Source: Bacillota bacterium
Lineage (GTDB): Bacteria; Bacillota; Limnochordia; Limnochordales; DUMU01
Direction: 5' to 3'
Length of the DNA: 42,414 bases
Assembly (NCBI GenBank): GCA_012839805.1
Contig: DUMU01000046.1
Location: forward strand, 1-42,414
The notes beneath the pieces are model-generated. The model saw only the letters and a list, made by a program, of their open reading frames with translations, had not been told where the DNA came from and made no database searches. Every line of letters begins with the position of its first letter. The first letter of the stretch is position 1. Both the position numbers and the translations under genes were made by a program. This document shows, one piece after another, positions 7,866 through 15,453 of this stretch.

Positions 7866-8073
7866 GGTTTGATCCCTCCTGGTTCTGCCATCGTCACAGG
7901 TGGTGCCACGGGGGCGGCGCCGGTCACCGGTGGCGGCACGGCGGTAGCCGGAGCCGGCAGCGGCGGTGACGGTGGCTACGGCAGCAGCCACACTTGCGAT
8001 GTCCCCGTACTTTTCGGCGATGGCATGGGCTTTCCTTGCTGGAACTACCTTTCTGTGATGGGGGTGCAAATAA
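7866..8073. other. GC-rich, low-complexity divergent intergenic region
   Basis: Between the DUF6504-like gene and folD the plus strand is dominated by short GGC/GGT-rich runs (about 7898-7990), including repeated GGTGGCGGCACGG-like motifs. Both strands stay open across it because of the base bias, giving Gly-rich or Ala/Arg-rich translations. I see no supported gene and no clear promoter. Confidence 0.4.
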
Positions 8074-8988
8074 TTGGCCGGAGAAGCACGACTCCTGGAT
8101 GGGCGAGCGCTTGCCCGCCGCATACGAGCCACCGTCAAAAAGCAGGTCGAGGACGTGGTTCGCCGCGGGGGGCGGCCGCCCGGATTGGCGGTGGTCCTGG
8201 CCGGAGACGACCCGGCTTCTCACATCTACGTATCCAACAAGGAAAAGGCATGTCAGGAAGCGGGGATCCGCTCTTTTGCCCGGCGTTTGCCGGCTTCAGT
8301 GAGCCTAAACCAACTTCTCGATACTGTAGGCGAACTGAATGCCGATCCGGCCGTGGACGGTATTCTCGTTCAGCTTCCGCTCCCGGAGCCGGCCATGGAA
8401 ACCGAGGTACTACAGGCCATTTTGCCGGAAAAGGACGTCGACGGCTTCCATCCGGTCAACGGGGGAAGGCTCCTGGCGGGAGTGGCCGGGTTTCTTCCGT
8501 GTACTCCCACCGGCATTATCGCCTTGCTTCGCCATGCAAATGTTCCCCTGGCCGGACAGCGGGCGGTGGTGGTGGGACGCAGCAACATCGTAGGTAAACC
8601 AGCAGCGCTCCTACTCCTGCGGGAGCATGCCACGGTTACCGTCGCACACTCGCGCACCCGAGATCTCCCGGAGTTATGTCGCAGCGCGGACGTCCTGGTG
8701 GTGGCCATCGGTCGACCGCAGTTCATCCGGGCCGAGGCTATTCGGCCGGGAGCGGCGGTGGTGGACGTCGGGATCAACCGGACCGATAACGGGATTGTGG
8801 GAGACGTGGAGTTCACGAAGGCTCGGGAGGTGGCCGGTTGGATCACCCCGGTGCCGGGCGGTGTCGGACCTATGACCATTGCGATGCTGCTGGAAAACAC
8901 GGTGCTTGCCGCTCGCTGGCATCTGGGGCTCGACCCGCAACTGGGGAACCCCCTCGCCGTCCTTGAAAGCGTACAGGGAGGGCAGTAA
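8074..8988 (+). CDS. folD: Methylenetetrahydrofolate dehydrogenase / methenyltetrahydrofolate cyclohydrolase
   Basis: A 304-residue bifunctional enzyme converting 5,10-methylene-THF to 10-formyl-THF. The catalytic Tyr52 and Lys56 lie in SHIYVSNKEKA, at the same numbers as in the well-studied E. coli enzyme. PEKDVDGFHP, the Rossmann segment VVVGRSNIVGKPAA and the family signature PVPGGVGPMTIAML follow. The start is TTG at 8074, with a GGGGGT ribosome binding site eight bases upstream; the next few residues match the usual FolD N terminus. It makes the product that fhs (31801-33504) makes from formate, so the two genes interconvert the same one-carbon pool. A 9-bp inverted repeat spans its stop codon. 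Confidence 0.97.
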   Translation: MAGEARLLDGRALARRIRATVKKQVEDVVRRGGRPPGLAVVLAGDDPASHIYVSNKEKACQEAGIRSFARRLPASVSLNQLLDTVGELNADPAVDGILVQLPLPEPAMETEVLQAILPEKDVDGFHPVNGGRLLAGVAGFLPCTPTGIIALLRHANVPLAGQRAVVVGRSNIVGKPAALLLLREHATVTVAHSRTRDLPELCRSADVLVVAIGRPQFIRAEAIRPGAAVVDVGINRTDNGIVGDVEFTKAREVAGWITPVPGGVGPMTIAMLLENTVLAARWHLGLDPQLGNPLAVLESVQGGQ

Positions 8989-9000
8989 CTACCCTCCCTG
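8974..9000. repeat. Inverted repeat over the folD stop, possible bidirectional terminator
   Basis: CAGGGAGGG (8974-8982) and CCCTCCCTG (8992-9000) form a perfect 9-bp stem. The folD TAA (8986-8988) lies in the 9-base loop. There is no T run on either side, so termination without a U tract, or mRNA 3'-end protection, is only a guess. It sits between two convergent genes. Confidence 0.5.
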
Positions 9001-9040
9001 CGGCCACGAGGTGGCGAGACAGGCCAGCAGAAGGGCGGGA

Positions 9041-9430
9041 CTACTGCGGGTTCGTCCCACCCAGGTTCTGCTTGGTCTTTTGGAACCGCTGCACCTCGGC
9101 GGCGCCTTGCTGTCCGGCCTTCTGGTATGACGGGCTACCCGCAGTACCAGTGGCTCCGATCGTTCCCGCCTCCTGGTCGGCGCGGCCGGCCCCGGCCTGC
9201 ATTCCCATCGGCGCCCGGGCTCCCGAGTACTGGGTGCTCACCTGAACCGAGCGGGCTGCGGTCTGGGAAAGCTGGCCCGCCCGGCCCGCGACCCCCGGGT
9301 TGATCGCTCCCGGCTCGGCGCCGAACTCATAGAAGCGGGCCAGATCCTGCTGGCCGCTCTCTACCTCGGGGCGAGGAGCAGCCTGGGGCGGGCGCAAGTT
9401 CTGCGCCGCGTAACGGTTCCGCTTTGCCAT
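9041..9430 (-). CDS. Small Gln/Ala/Gly-rich protein, candidate gamma-type small acid-soluble spore protein
   Basis: A 129-residue low-complexity protein rich in Gln, Ala, Gly and Arg, lacking Cys and Trp, with no membrane segment. ATG at 9430 follows AGGAGGT about ten bases upstream, one of the best ribosome binding sites in the window, so I believe the gene is real. The segment FYEFGAEPG near residues 33-41 resembles the E-F-A-S-E core where the germination protease Gpr cuts gamma-type SASPs. The ends RNRYAAQN and QRFQKTKQN recall their Gln/Asn-rich repeats. This is pattern similarity, not a firm homology, and a structural or disordered protein of another kind is possible. I could not find a convincing sporulation-sigma promoter upstream. 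The plus-strand stretch 9431-9669 holds no other gene. Confidence 0.55.
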   Translation of the reverse strand: MAKRNRYAAQNLRPPQAAPRPEVESGQQDLARFYEFGAEPGAINPGVAGRAGQLSQTAARSVQVSTQYSGARAPMGMQAGAGRADQEAGTIGATGTAGSPSYQKAGQQGAAEVQRFQKTKQNLGGTNPQ

Positions 9431-9669
9431 GCCGACTCATACCTCCTCGCGGTTGTTTGCCCCGGCTTTCGGCGGGGCGCCCTTAGCATTTCCTCAGCGA
9501 AGGGCGAGCGGCGGCGGCAGCGGGCGCAAAGTTTCTAGCGAGGGAGGCGTTCTAAGCCAGCCGGTCCTGTCCTCAGGGCACGGAGTTTGACACCGGGGGT
9601 AGGGCGGAAGTAGGGTGAACGGTGTGTTCAGGCTGCTGGGCTGTGGCCGGGAATTGGGGGGAGGTACTG

Positions 9670-11001
9670 GTGGTGGGTGCGGTCAAGGCAGTTCCGGCGT
9701 TGGCCAAGGTCCCTTTGTCCATTCTGTACGCCAAGCGACTAAGCCCTGCCGCCCGCCTCTTGTACCTTCATCTGCTGCAGGTGGCGGCAAGCGGCCAGGG
9801 TCAGGGATGGGTCAACCTGGGTGAATTGGCAACCGACTTGGGGCTGGACCGCGAAGTCGGGCAAACCGCCTGTAACGAATTGGAAGATAATGGACTCATC
9901 AAGACTGTGGCTTCGCGTGTCGTCTCCGCGATCGGCGGCAACGTGGAGAACGAACCGGAGGAATGCCACTTTTTCCTGGTTCCCTTGGATGAGGTGGACT
10001 GGACGCTGGTTGGTTCACGCTGGTTCGGGGTAGCGGCCCGCGCCGGATCTGCCCCGCCTCGGGCTACTGCGGCCGCGGGTACACCCGCCGGCGCGGCCAT
10101 GGGCCCGTCCGCCGACGATGGCAACGCGGTGGGAAGCCCTAGCCCTCCGCGGCCTGTACCTGTGGGTCATAAAGATGGCCCGGCACCGTGGTCGGGCGTG
10201 CCGGACCGGCTGTTGACGCTGGAGCAAAGAGTTCAGAAGTACCAGCTGGAGAAGGTGCTGGCGTACGCTTACCAGCAGATCGGCCCGGGGTTCACCGCCG
10301 AACAAGTAGACATGATCGTTGGCTGGGCCGAGGAGGGATCTTTCCACTTCTCGCCAGGAGTCATCCAGCTGATCATCGAGGAGTGCGTACGGCGAGGAAA
10401 GGTCCATCCCCGGTATATGCAGAAGGTGGCGGAGTCTTGGTTCAGACGCGGGATCCGGACGGAGGCCGACGTCGCCCGGATCAACCGGCTGGAAAACGAA
10501 CGCTGGCGCCGTTACCGGGCGCTGGCGCGCAAACTCAACCTCTCCCGTAACCTTACCGAAGATGAGATGGCACTGTGTGACAAATGGGCAGAGGAATGGG
10601 GTTTCTCGGACGAGATCATCCTCGCGGCCTGTGCGGAGACGGTTCACGCTGCCACTCCTACCTTTGCCTACATCGACGCCGTCCTGGGGGAGTGGCGGGC
10701 TCACGGGGTGAGAACGATGGCGGACGTAGAAGAACGGCGGGCAGCCCGGGCCGCCAAAGGGCCAGGGCAGCCCGGATCCGGGCGGGCACCGGCCGCTTCC
10801 GTCCGGCCCCGGGGAAGCGGAAGCGCAAGAGGCTCGGGACGAGCGATGGGGGTAGAAGAGGAGCGAAGGCGGGTTCAGGACTACTGGGGTGCTTATTATC
10901 GCCTGGTGGGCATGGAAGAAGGGTTGCGGCCGGACGAGGCGAAGAGCGAAGCCGACGATGAAGGGGACGAGGAGGCGGCATGGCCGGCGAAGAAGGGCTG
11001 A
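9670..11001 (+). CDS. dnaD: DnaD-like primosomal protein with two DnaD modules
   Basis: A 443-residue cytoplasmic protein expected to act in replication initiation or restart, remodelling DNA and helping helicase loading with the DnaI-like partner encoded next. An N-terminal winged-helix region (about residues 10-85, with LSPAARLLYLHLL and LGLDREVGQ) is followed by a Pro/Ala-rich linker (about 120-165). Then come two DnaD/DnaB2-type helical modules: one around 190-255 ending in YMQKVAESWFRRGI, one around 290-350 ending in the classical YIDAVLGEWRAHGV. The C-terminal tail is charged. I place the start at GTG 9670 (or 9673) because GGGGGAGGT ends five bases before it; a GTG at 9622 lacks such a site. 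It overlaps the next gene by 22 bases. Confidence 0.85.
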   Translation: MVGAVKAVPALAKVPLSILYAKRLSPAARLLYLHLLQVAASGQGQGWVNLGELATDLGLDREVGQTACNELEDNGLIKTVASRVVSAIGGNVENEPEECHFFLVPLDEVDWTLVGSRWFGVAARAGSAPPRATAAAGTPAGAAMGPSADDGNAVGSPSPPRPVPVGHKDGPAPWSGVPDRLLTLEQRVQKYQLEKVLAYAYQQIGPGFTAEQVDMIVGWAEEGSFHFSPGVIQLIIEECVRRGKVHPRYMQKVAESWFRRGIRTEADVARINRLENERWRRYRALARKLNLSRNLTEDEMALCDKWAEEWGFSDEIILAACAETVHAATPTFAYIDAVLGEWRAHGVRTMADVEERRAARAAKGPGQPGSGRAPAASVRPRGSGSARGSGRAMGVEEERRRVQDYWGAYYRLVGMEEGLRPDEAKSEADDEGDEEAAWPAKKG

Positions 11002-11900
11002 AGGCGCTGTTCGAGGAGAGACTGCCCGAGCTCAAGCAGTGGGATTTCCCGGAAGAGGCATACCGGGCCTACCGTGCCGACTTCGAAATGCTCTGGCACG
11101 ATGCCCAGGCGTGCCGGGACTGCCGGGGGCGAACCGAGTGCCGGGCGTTGACCCCTGGGTATCCGATCCGTCTCCACGTAAAGGGTATCCAGCTGTACGG
11201 CGAGCCGGCCTTTGCCGTCTCGCCTTGCGCGCGAGAGCTCGAGCGCCGGCAGCAACAGCTGCTTCAGGCGGCCATCCGTTCGGCGCGGCTTCGCCGTAGC
11301 GATCTTGGTCAAACGTTTGCCACCTTCCGCGTCTTGGCCAGCAACCGGGCGGCTTTTCGCGCCTGTCTCGAGTACGCCACCTCGTACCGGCCGGGAGAGA
11401 CCGACCACGGGCTCATTATCTTGGGACCTGTCGGCACCGGCAAATCGCACCTGGCCAGCGCCATCCTTAACCACCTGCGCCAGCGGCAGGTTGCCGGCCT
11501 GCTGAAGGTGGACGTGTCCGAACTACTGAACGAGATGAGGAATACGGTGGCGGAAGGCCAGCCCGCCGGCTCCTTGCTCGAAGCTGCCAAGGCGGCAGAA
11601 CTACTGGTGCTGGACGACCTGGGACAGGAGTACCAGACCGAGTGGGCTCGATCGGTCCTGGGCGAGTTAATCAATGCCCGCTATCTCGATCGGCGACCGC
11701 TCATCGTCACTACCAACCTGGACCTGGAGGCTCTTCAGCGCGCCCTTGGTGAAAGGGTGTCTTCACGCCTCTTGGGAACCAGCAAGGTGTTGGTAGTCGA
11801 AGGGGCTGACTACCGGATCGAGCAACACCGGCTACTTCAACGTCGAAGAGGAGTGGGAACTCCGGCGGCGAATTCTGCTTCCCGTTCCACAACCGAATAG
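10980..11900 (+). CDS. dnaI: DnaI/DnaC-like helicase loader ATPase
   Basis: A 306-residue AAA+ ATPase that should load the replicative helicase with the DnaD-like protein. The N terminus has Cys45, Cys48, His66 and Cys83. The Cys-x2-Cys and His-x16-Cys spacing recalls the zinc-binding fold described for Bacillus DnaI. The ATPase part has Walker A GPVGTGKSH (149-157), Walker B LLVLDDLG and sensor-1 TTNLD, with an arginine-finger candidate in GERVSSRLLG. ATG at 10980 lies inside the end of dnaD (22-base overlap), so translation is probably coupled. The gene is followed by a cobalamin riboswitch belonging to a different unit, so the replication operon likely ends here. Confidence 0.9.
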   Translation: MAGEEGLKALFEERLPELKQWDFPEEAYRAYRADFEMLWHDAQACRDCRGRTECRALTPGYPIRLHVKGIQLYGEPAFAVSPCARELERRQQQLLQAAIRSARLRRSDLGQTFATFRVLASNRAAFRACLEYATSYRPGETDHGLIILGPVGTGKSHLASAILNHLRQRQVAGLLKVDVSELLNEMRNTVAEGQPAGSLLEAAKAAELLVLDDLGQEYQTEWARSVLGELINARYLDRRPLIVTTNLDLEALQRALGERVSSRLLGTSKVLVVEGADYRIEQHRLLQRRRGVGTPAANSASRSTTE

Positions 11901-11916
11901 CGGCCACGTGAGGTGG

Positions 11917-12150
11917 GAGGTGCCTCGGGCTACCCGAAGGGTAGCCGTGAGGAGAATAGGGAAGAGGGCCACCGGCCGGATATGTGGGGAGGGTTTGATG
12001 GCGTTCGCCGTCACCCGTCACCCGGGCCGGTAAAACCCCGCGGTCCCGCCACTGTACCCGGCGAGTTCTGGCCGGCAAGCCACTCACGCGCCGGCGCGTG
12101 GGGAAGGCGACGCCAGGACGATGACCCGGAGCCAGGAGACCTGCCTTCCG
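11917..12150 (+). promoter_or_regulatory. Cobalamin (B12) riboswitch
   Basis: The leader has the ordered landmarks of a cobalamin riboswitch: AGGTGCC near 11919, a perfect GGCTACCC/GGGTAGCC hairpin (11928-11946), AATAGGGAA, the conserved core CCCGCCACTGTA (about 12045-12057) and the B12 box GCCAGGAGACCTGCC (12131-12145). It sits between dnaI and the btuF-like gene on the same strand and should reduce expression of the uptake genes when adenosylcobalamin is plentiful. The 5' and 3' ends given are approximate. Confidence 0.95.
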
Positions 12151-12219
12151 CCTGTCACCAACCTTCGCGGAAAGGGGATGGTGCACCGGTACGACCGCCG
12201 TTTGAGCGCGTCTTTTGCT

Positions 12220-12244
12220 GGTCCACCCTCCGGGTGGACCTTTT
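12220..12244 (+). terminator. Riboswitch-controlled terminator
   Basis: GGTCCACCC (12220-12228) and GGGTGGACC (12232-12240) form a 9-bp stem with a 3-base loop, followed by TTTT. Its position 75 bases after the B12 box and 90 bases before the btuF start fits transcription attenuation as the riboswitch output. Confidence 0.85.
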
Positions 12245-12333
12245 CGTTGGTAATCGTTAGTAGACGTTGCTGGTTGCCGTTAATTGCCGGTAGCCGTGCG
12301 GCTGGAAATGTTCCAGTAAGGGGGTAAGACTCC

Positions 12334-13338
12334 ATGTTTGAGAGACGGGAGAGACGCCTGCATGGGGCGAGGGTACGCTGCTGGTTCACCATAGCCATGC
12401 TCATTGTCTTAACGGTAACAGCGTTGGGCGTTGTAGTGAGGGTCCCCGGTACGGTCGCCGCGGGAGCGAGCAGCGCCGCCGTGGAAATTCAGGATGCGAC
12501 CGGTACCAAGATGGTTCCCACGACCGCCCCGCGGCGGATCGTCGCCCTTGCCCCCAGCGTGACCGAGATGCTATATGCCCTCGGACTCGGGCCACAAGTG
12601 GTGGGCGTGGCGGCGTTTAGCGATTATCCGCCCGAGGCGAAAGAAAAGCCGGTAGTGGGCGATGCCTTTGCCATCAACTATGAGGCCCTCCTGGCGTTGC
12701 GGCCGGAGCTGGTGATCGCGGACGAGAACCTGCAGGCGAAAGCCATCCAGGAGCTACGGCGACTCGGGGTGAGCGTGTTCGTGGTTGCCCCCCATTCGTT
12801 GGAGGAAGTGCTGGCCACCCTGACCACTCTGGGCCGGTTGACCGGACGGGAGGCAGAGGCCCGGCAGCTGGTGGCCGGTTTGGAGCAGCGGATCGCGGCG
12901 GTACGGGAGAAGACGGCTAAACTCCCGGCCTCCCGCCGCCCCCGGGTCTTTGTAGAAATCTGGAACGATCCGTTGATGACGGCCGGCCCCGGCAGCTTCA
13001 TCGATGAACTCATCGGGCTGGCTGGCGGCCAGAACATAGCGGCCGGAACGGGGCAAGCCTGGCCGCAGGTGAACCCGGAATGGGTGGTGGCCCAAAACCC
13101 CGAGGTGCTCATCCTGACCCTGCGAAACCGCCAGGAAGTGGTGAAACGCCCGGGTTGGAGCGCCTTGGCCGCGGTGCGGCAGGACCGGGTCTACGAGGTC
13201 GTCCCGGACCCCTTGGTCCGTACCGGGCCGCGCCTGGTCGACGGGCTCGAGCAGTTGGCCCGTCTGCTCCACCCGGAGCTTTTTGGGGATGGTAACGCCC
13301 CGCCGGCTCAGGGAAGGGCGAAAGGGACGAACCCGTAG
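12334..13338 (+). CDS. btuF: Cobalamin-type ABC transporter substrate-binding protein
   Basis: A 334-residue exported binding protein of the BtuF/FecB (PF01497-type) fold. A hydrophobic segment at about residues 18-40 is a signal peptide or anchor. The mature part begins near VEIQDATG and has the family's opening PRRIVALAPSVTEMLYALG, then KPVVGD, LRPELVIAD and the long backbone helix. There is no obvious lipobox Cys, odd for a lipid-anchored Gram-positive binding protein; the uncleaved hydrophobic segment could hold it at the membrane. Alone the family could bind heme or siderophores, but the riboswitch argues for cobalamin, cobinamide or a related corrinoid. ATG at 12334 follows AAGGGGG. The permease-ATPase fusion gene starts 12 bases after its stop. 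Confidence 0.9.
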   Translation: MFERRERRLHGARVRCWFTIAMLIVLTVTALGVVVRVPGTVAAGASSAAVEIQDATGTKMVPTTAPRRIVALAPSVTEMLYALGLGPQVVGVAAFSDYPPEAKEKPVVGDAFAINYEALLALRPELVIADENLQAKAIQELRRLGVSVFVVAPHSLEEVLATLTTLGRLTGREAEARQLVAGLEQRIAAVREKTAKLPASRRPRVFVEIWNDPLMTAGPGSFIDELIGLAGGQNIAAGTGQAWPQVNPEWVVAQNPEVLILTLRNRQEVVKRPGWSALAAVRQDRVYEVVPDPLVRTGPRLVDGLEQLARLLHPELFGDGNAPPAQGRAKGTNP

Positions 13339-13350
13339 GAGCGATCGGGA

Positions 13351-15441
13351 ATGGCCATGGTTCGTCGTCATTGGCGAGGGCTTCTTCTCGGCCTGGTCGC
13401 GGGGACGTTGGGCCTGGCTGCCGTGGCGATGCTACTCGGGCCGGTGCGCGTCCCCGCGCGCCAGCTCCTCGTGCTTCTCCTGGCCGGCCCGGGCGGCGAA
13501 GCCTCGGGCGGGGCGCAGTTACCCGGCCCGGCGGGGGTATGGGGAGGCCAGGACCAGGTCTACAGGACCATCCTCTGGGAAATCCGCCTCCCCCGAATCT
13601 TGCTTGCCCTCGAGATTGGAGCCGCTCTCGCCCTAGCCGGCGCCACCTACCAGGGGGTCTTCCGCAACCCTCTGGCCGACCCCTACATCCTGGGGGTCTC
13701 GTCAGGAGCGGCTCTTGGGGCCACTCTGGCTTTCGCCGGGCAGGTGGGCCTGGGATGGCCCGGGCTGTCCGGGCCATCCGGACCCGGGGGCGGGGCACTC
13801 GTCCCCATCTGCGCGTTCGCCGGCGCGCTCGGAAACACGCTCCTGGTATACGGATTAGCCCGTTCCGCGGGGCGGATGCCCCTCACCTCGCTCCTGCTCG
13901 CCGGAGTGGCGGTCAGCGCCCTTGCCAGTGCTCTGGTCTCCATCATCCTGCTTTTTACGGGCGATTGGATGAAACAGGTGGTCTTCTGGACCATGGGCTC
14001 GCTCAGCGGGAGCAGCTGGACCGCGGTGCGCTCGATCCTGCCGTTCCTGCTGATCGGAGGCGCCGTGGTGGTGGCGGCAGCACGCCCCCTTGATCTCTTC
14101 CTCCTGGGAGAAGAGCGGGCAGAGAGTACGGGGCTATCGGTGGAACGGGCCAAGCTCCTGCTTCTGACCGCGGGCGCTCTGCTGTCGGCGGCCGCGGTCG
14201 CCACCGGCGGTGTGGTCGGCTTCGTGGGACTGATCATCCCGCACGCGGCCCGGCTACTGGTCGGGCCGGAGCACCGCCGTCTCCTGCCGGTAGCGAGCGC
14301 GCTCGGGGCAGCGTTCCTGCTCGCGGCGGACACCCTGTCCCGGCTGGTGGTTGCCCCCCGGGAACTGCCCCTCGGTGTCATCACCGCCCTGGCCGGCGCG
14401 CCCTTCTTCCTCTGGTTGCTGCGGCAGGCCGGTCGCCCGGACTCGAGCGCACGAGCAGGGAGAGTACCCGGGCTACCAGGTCGCCAGGCAGGAGTCATGC
14501 CACCGGTTCGAGCCGACCGACCGCTGCTGGCCTGCGGTGAACGGGGGCCTACCGTACTCGGTGCACCGGGCGGGGCAGGCGGTTCAGCCGGAGAGAGTGC
14601 CGCACCGGTACTGGAGGCAATCGGCGTGAAAACGGTGTTGGGTGGCCGCCCTATCTTGCACGGCGTATCGCTCTCTATCGCCCCGGGTGAACTGGTTGCC
14701 ATCATAGGCCCCAACGGGGCCGGGAAGTCCACGCTGCTGCGGACCCTGGCGGGGCTTTTACCGCTCGCCGGTGGCGAGGTTCGGGTGGGCGGGGTCTCCC
14801 TTGATAAGCTCTCCCGGCGGCAGCTCTCCCGGCGGGTAGCGTTCGTACCCCAGGCCCCCGACTTCCGCTTCGAGCTGACCGTGGCCGGCGTAGTGGCGCT
14901 CGGACGCTATGCTCACCAGTCCTGGTGGGGAGGTGAGCGACCCGGCGACCGGGAGGCAGTGGCCCGAGCGCTGGCCTATACCGGCCTGGAAGGGTATGGC
15001 AACCGGCCGGTGACCACGCTGAGCGGTGGGGAAGCGCAGCGCGTGGTACTGGCCCAAGCGCTGGCCCAGGAGGCGCCGTTTCTGCTCCTCGATGAGCCCA
15101 CCGCCCATCTCGACCTCAACTACCAAGTAGAGATCATGGCCCTTCTTGATGCCCTGCGCCGGCCCGGGCCGGACCGGGGGGGACGACCGCGGGCGGCCAA
15201 GGCGATTCTGGTGGTCATGCACGACCTCAACCTGGCCGCGGCCTGGTGCGACCGCCTGATCCTGCTCTCCGCGGGGGTCGTGGTGAGGGAAGGCAGGCCG
15301 GAACACGTTCTTGAGCCGTCGCTACTGGAAGAGATCTACGGAACTCCCGTCTTCGTAGAAACCAACCGTTCTACCGGGAGGCCCCAGGTCTTCGTAATGC
15401 CACCGGCCACAGGTACGCCCGTGACCGGGGCGCTTTCATGA
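13351..15441 (+). CDS. btuCD: BtuC-BtuD fusion: cobalamin ABC permease and ATPase in one chain
   Basis: A 696-residue protein. Residues 1 to about 365 are a BtuC/FecCD permease (RLPRILLALEIGAALALAG, NPLADPYILGVSSGAALGA, VGFVGLIIPHAAR, REPLG-type ending ELPLGVITALAGAPFFLWLL). A disordered Gly/Pro/Ala linker spans about 366-415. From about 418 a BtuD/FhuC ATPase follows: Walker A GPNGAGKST (453-461), signature LSGGEAQR (about 556), Walker B LLLDEPT (about 578) and H-loop VVMHDLN. Importers of this type normally have separate chains. No stop or frameshift is visible between the parts. Two in-frame internal starts exist: ATG 14497 with GGAG only two bases upstream, and GTG 14626 with GGAGG eight bases upstream. 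A separate ATPase might also be made, though the latter would lose its first beta strand. Confidence 0.92.
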   Translation: MAMVRRHWRGLLLGLVAGTLGLAAVAMLLGPVRVPARQLLVLLLAGPGGEASGGAQLPGPAGVWGGQDQVYRTILWEIRLPRILLALEIGAALALAGATYQGVFRNPLADPYILGVSSGAALGATLAFAGQVGLGWPGLSGPSGPGGGALVPICAFAGALGNTLLVYGLARSAGRMPLTSLLLAGVAVSALASALVSIILLFTGDWMKQVVFWTMGSLSGSSWTAVRSILPFLLIGGAVVVAAARPLDLFLLGEERAESTGLSVERAKLLLLTAGALLSAAAVATGGVVGFVGLIIPHAARLLVGPEHRRLLPVASALGAAFLLAADTLSRLVVAPRELPLGVITALAGAPFFLWLLRQAGRPDSSARAGRVPGLPGRQAGVMPPVRADRPLLACGERGPTVLGAPGGAGGSAGESAAPVLEAIGVKTVLGGRPILHGVSLSIAPGELVAIIGPNGAGKSTLLRTLAGLLPLAGGEVRVGGVSLDKLSRRQLSRRVAFVPQAPDFRFELTVAGVVALGRYAHQSWWGGERPGDREAVARALAYTGLEGYGNRPVTTLSGGEAQRVVLAQALAQEAPFLLLDEPTAHLDLNYQVEIMALLDALRRPGPDRGGRPRAAKAILVVMHDLNLAAAWCDRLILLSAGVVVREGRPEHVLEPSLLEEIYGTPVFVETNRSTGRPQVFVMPPATGTPVTGALS

Positions 15442-15453
15442 GAGAAGGGGTGG

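Noticed and set aside
9431-9600. Sigma-G promoter for the SASP-like gene
   Set aside because: An AATGCTA resembling the -10 is present on the minus strand, but no suitable -35 was found.
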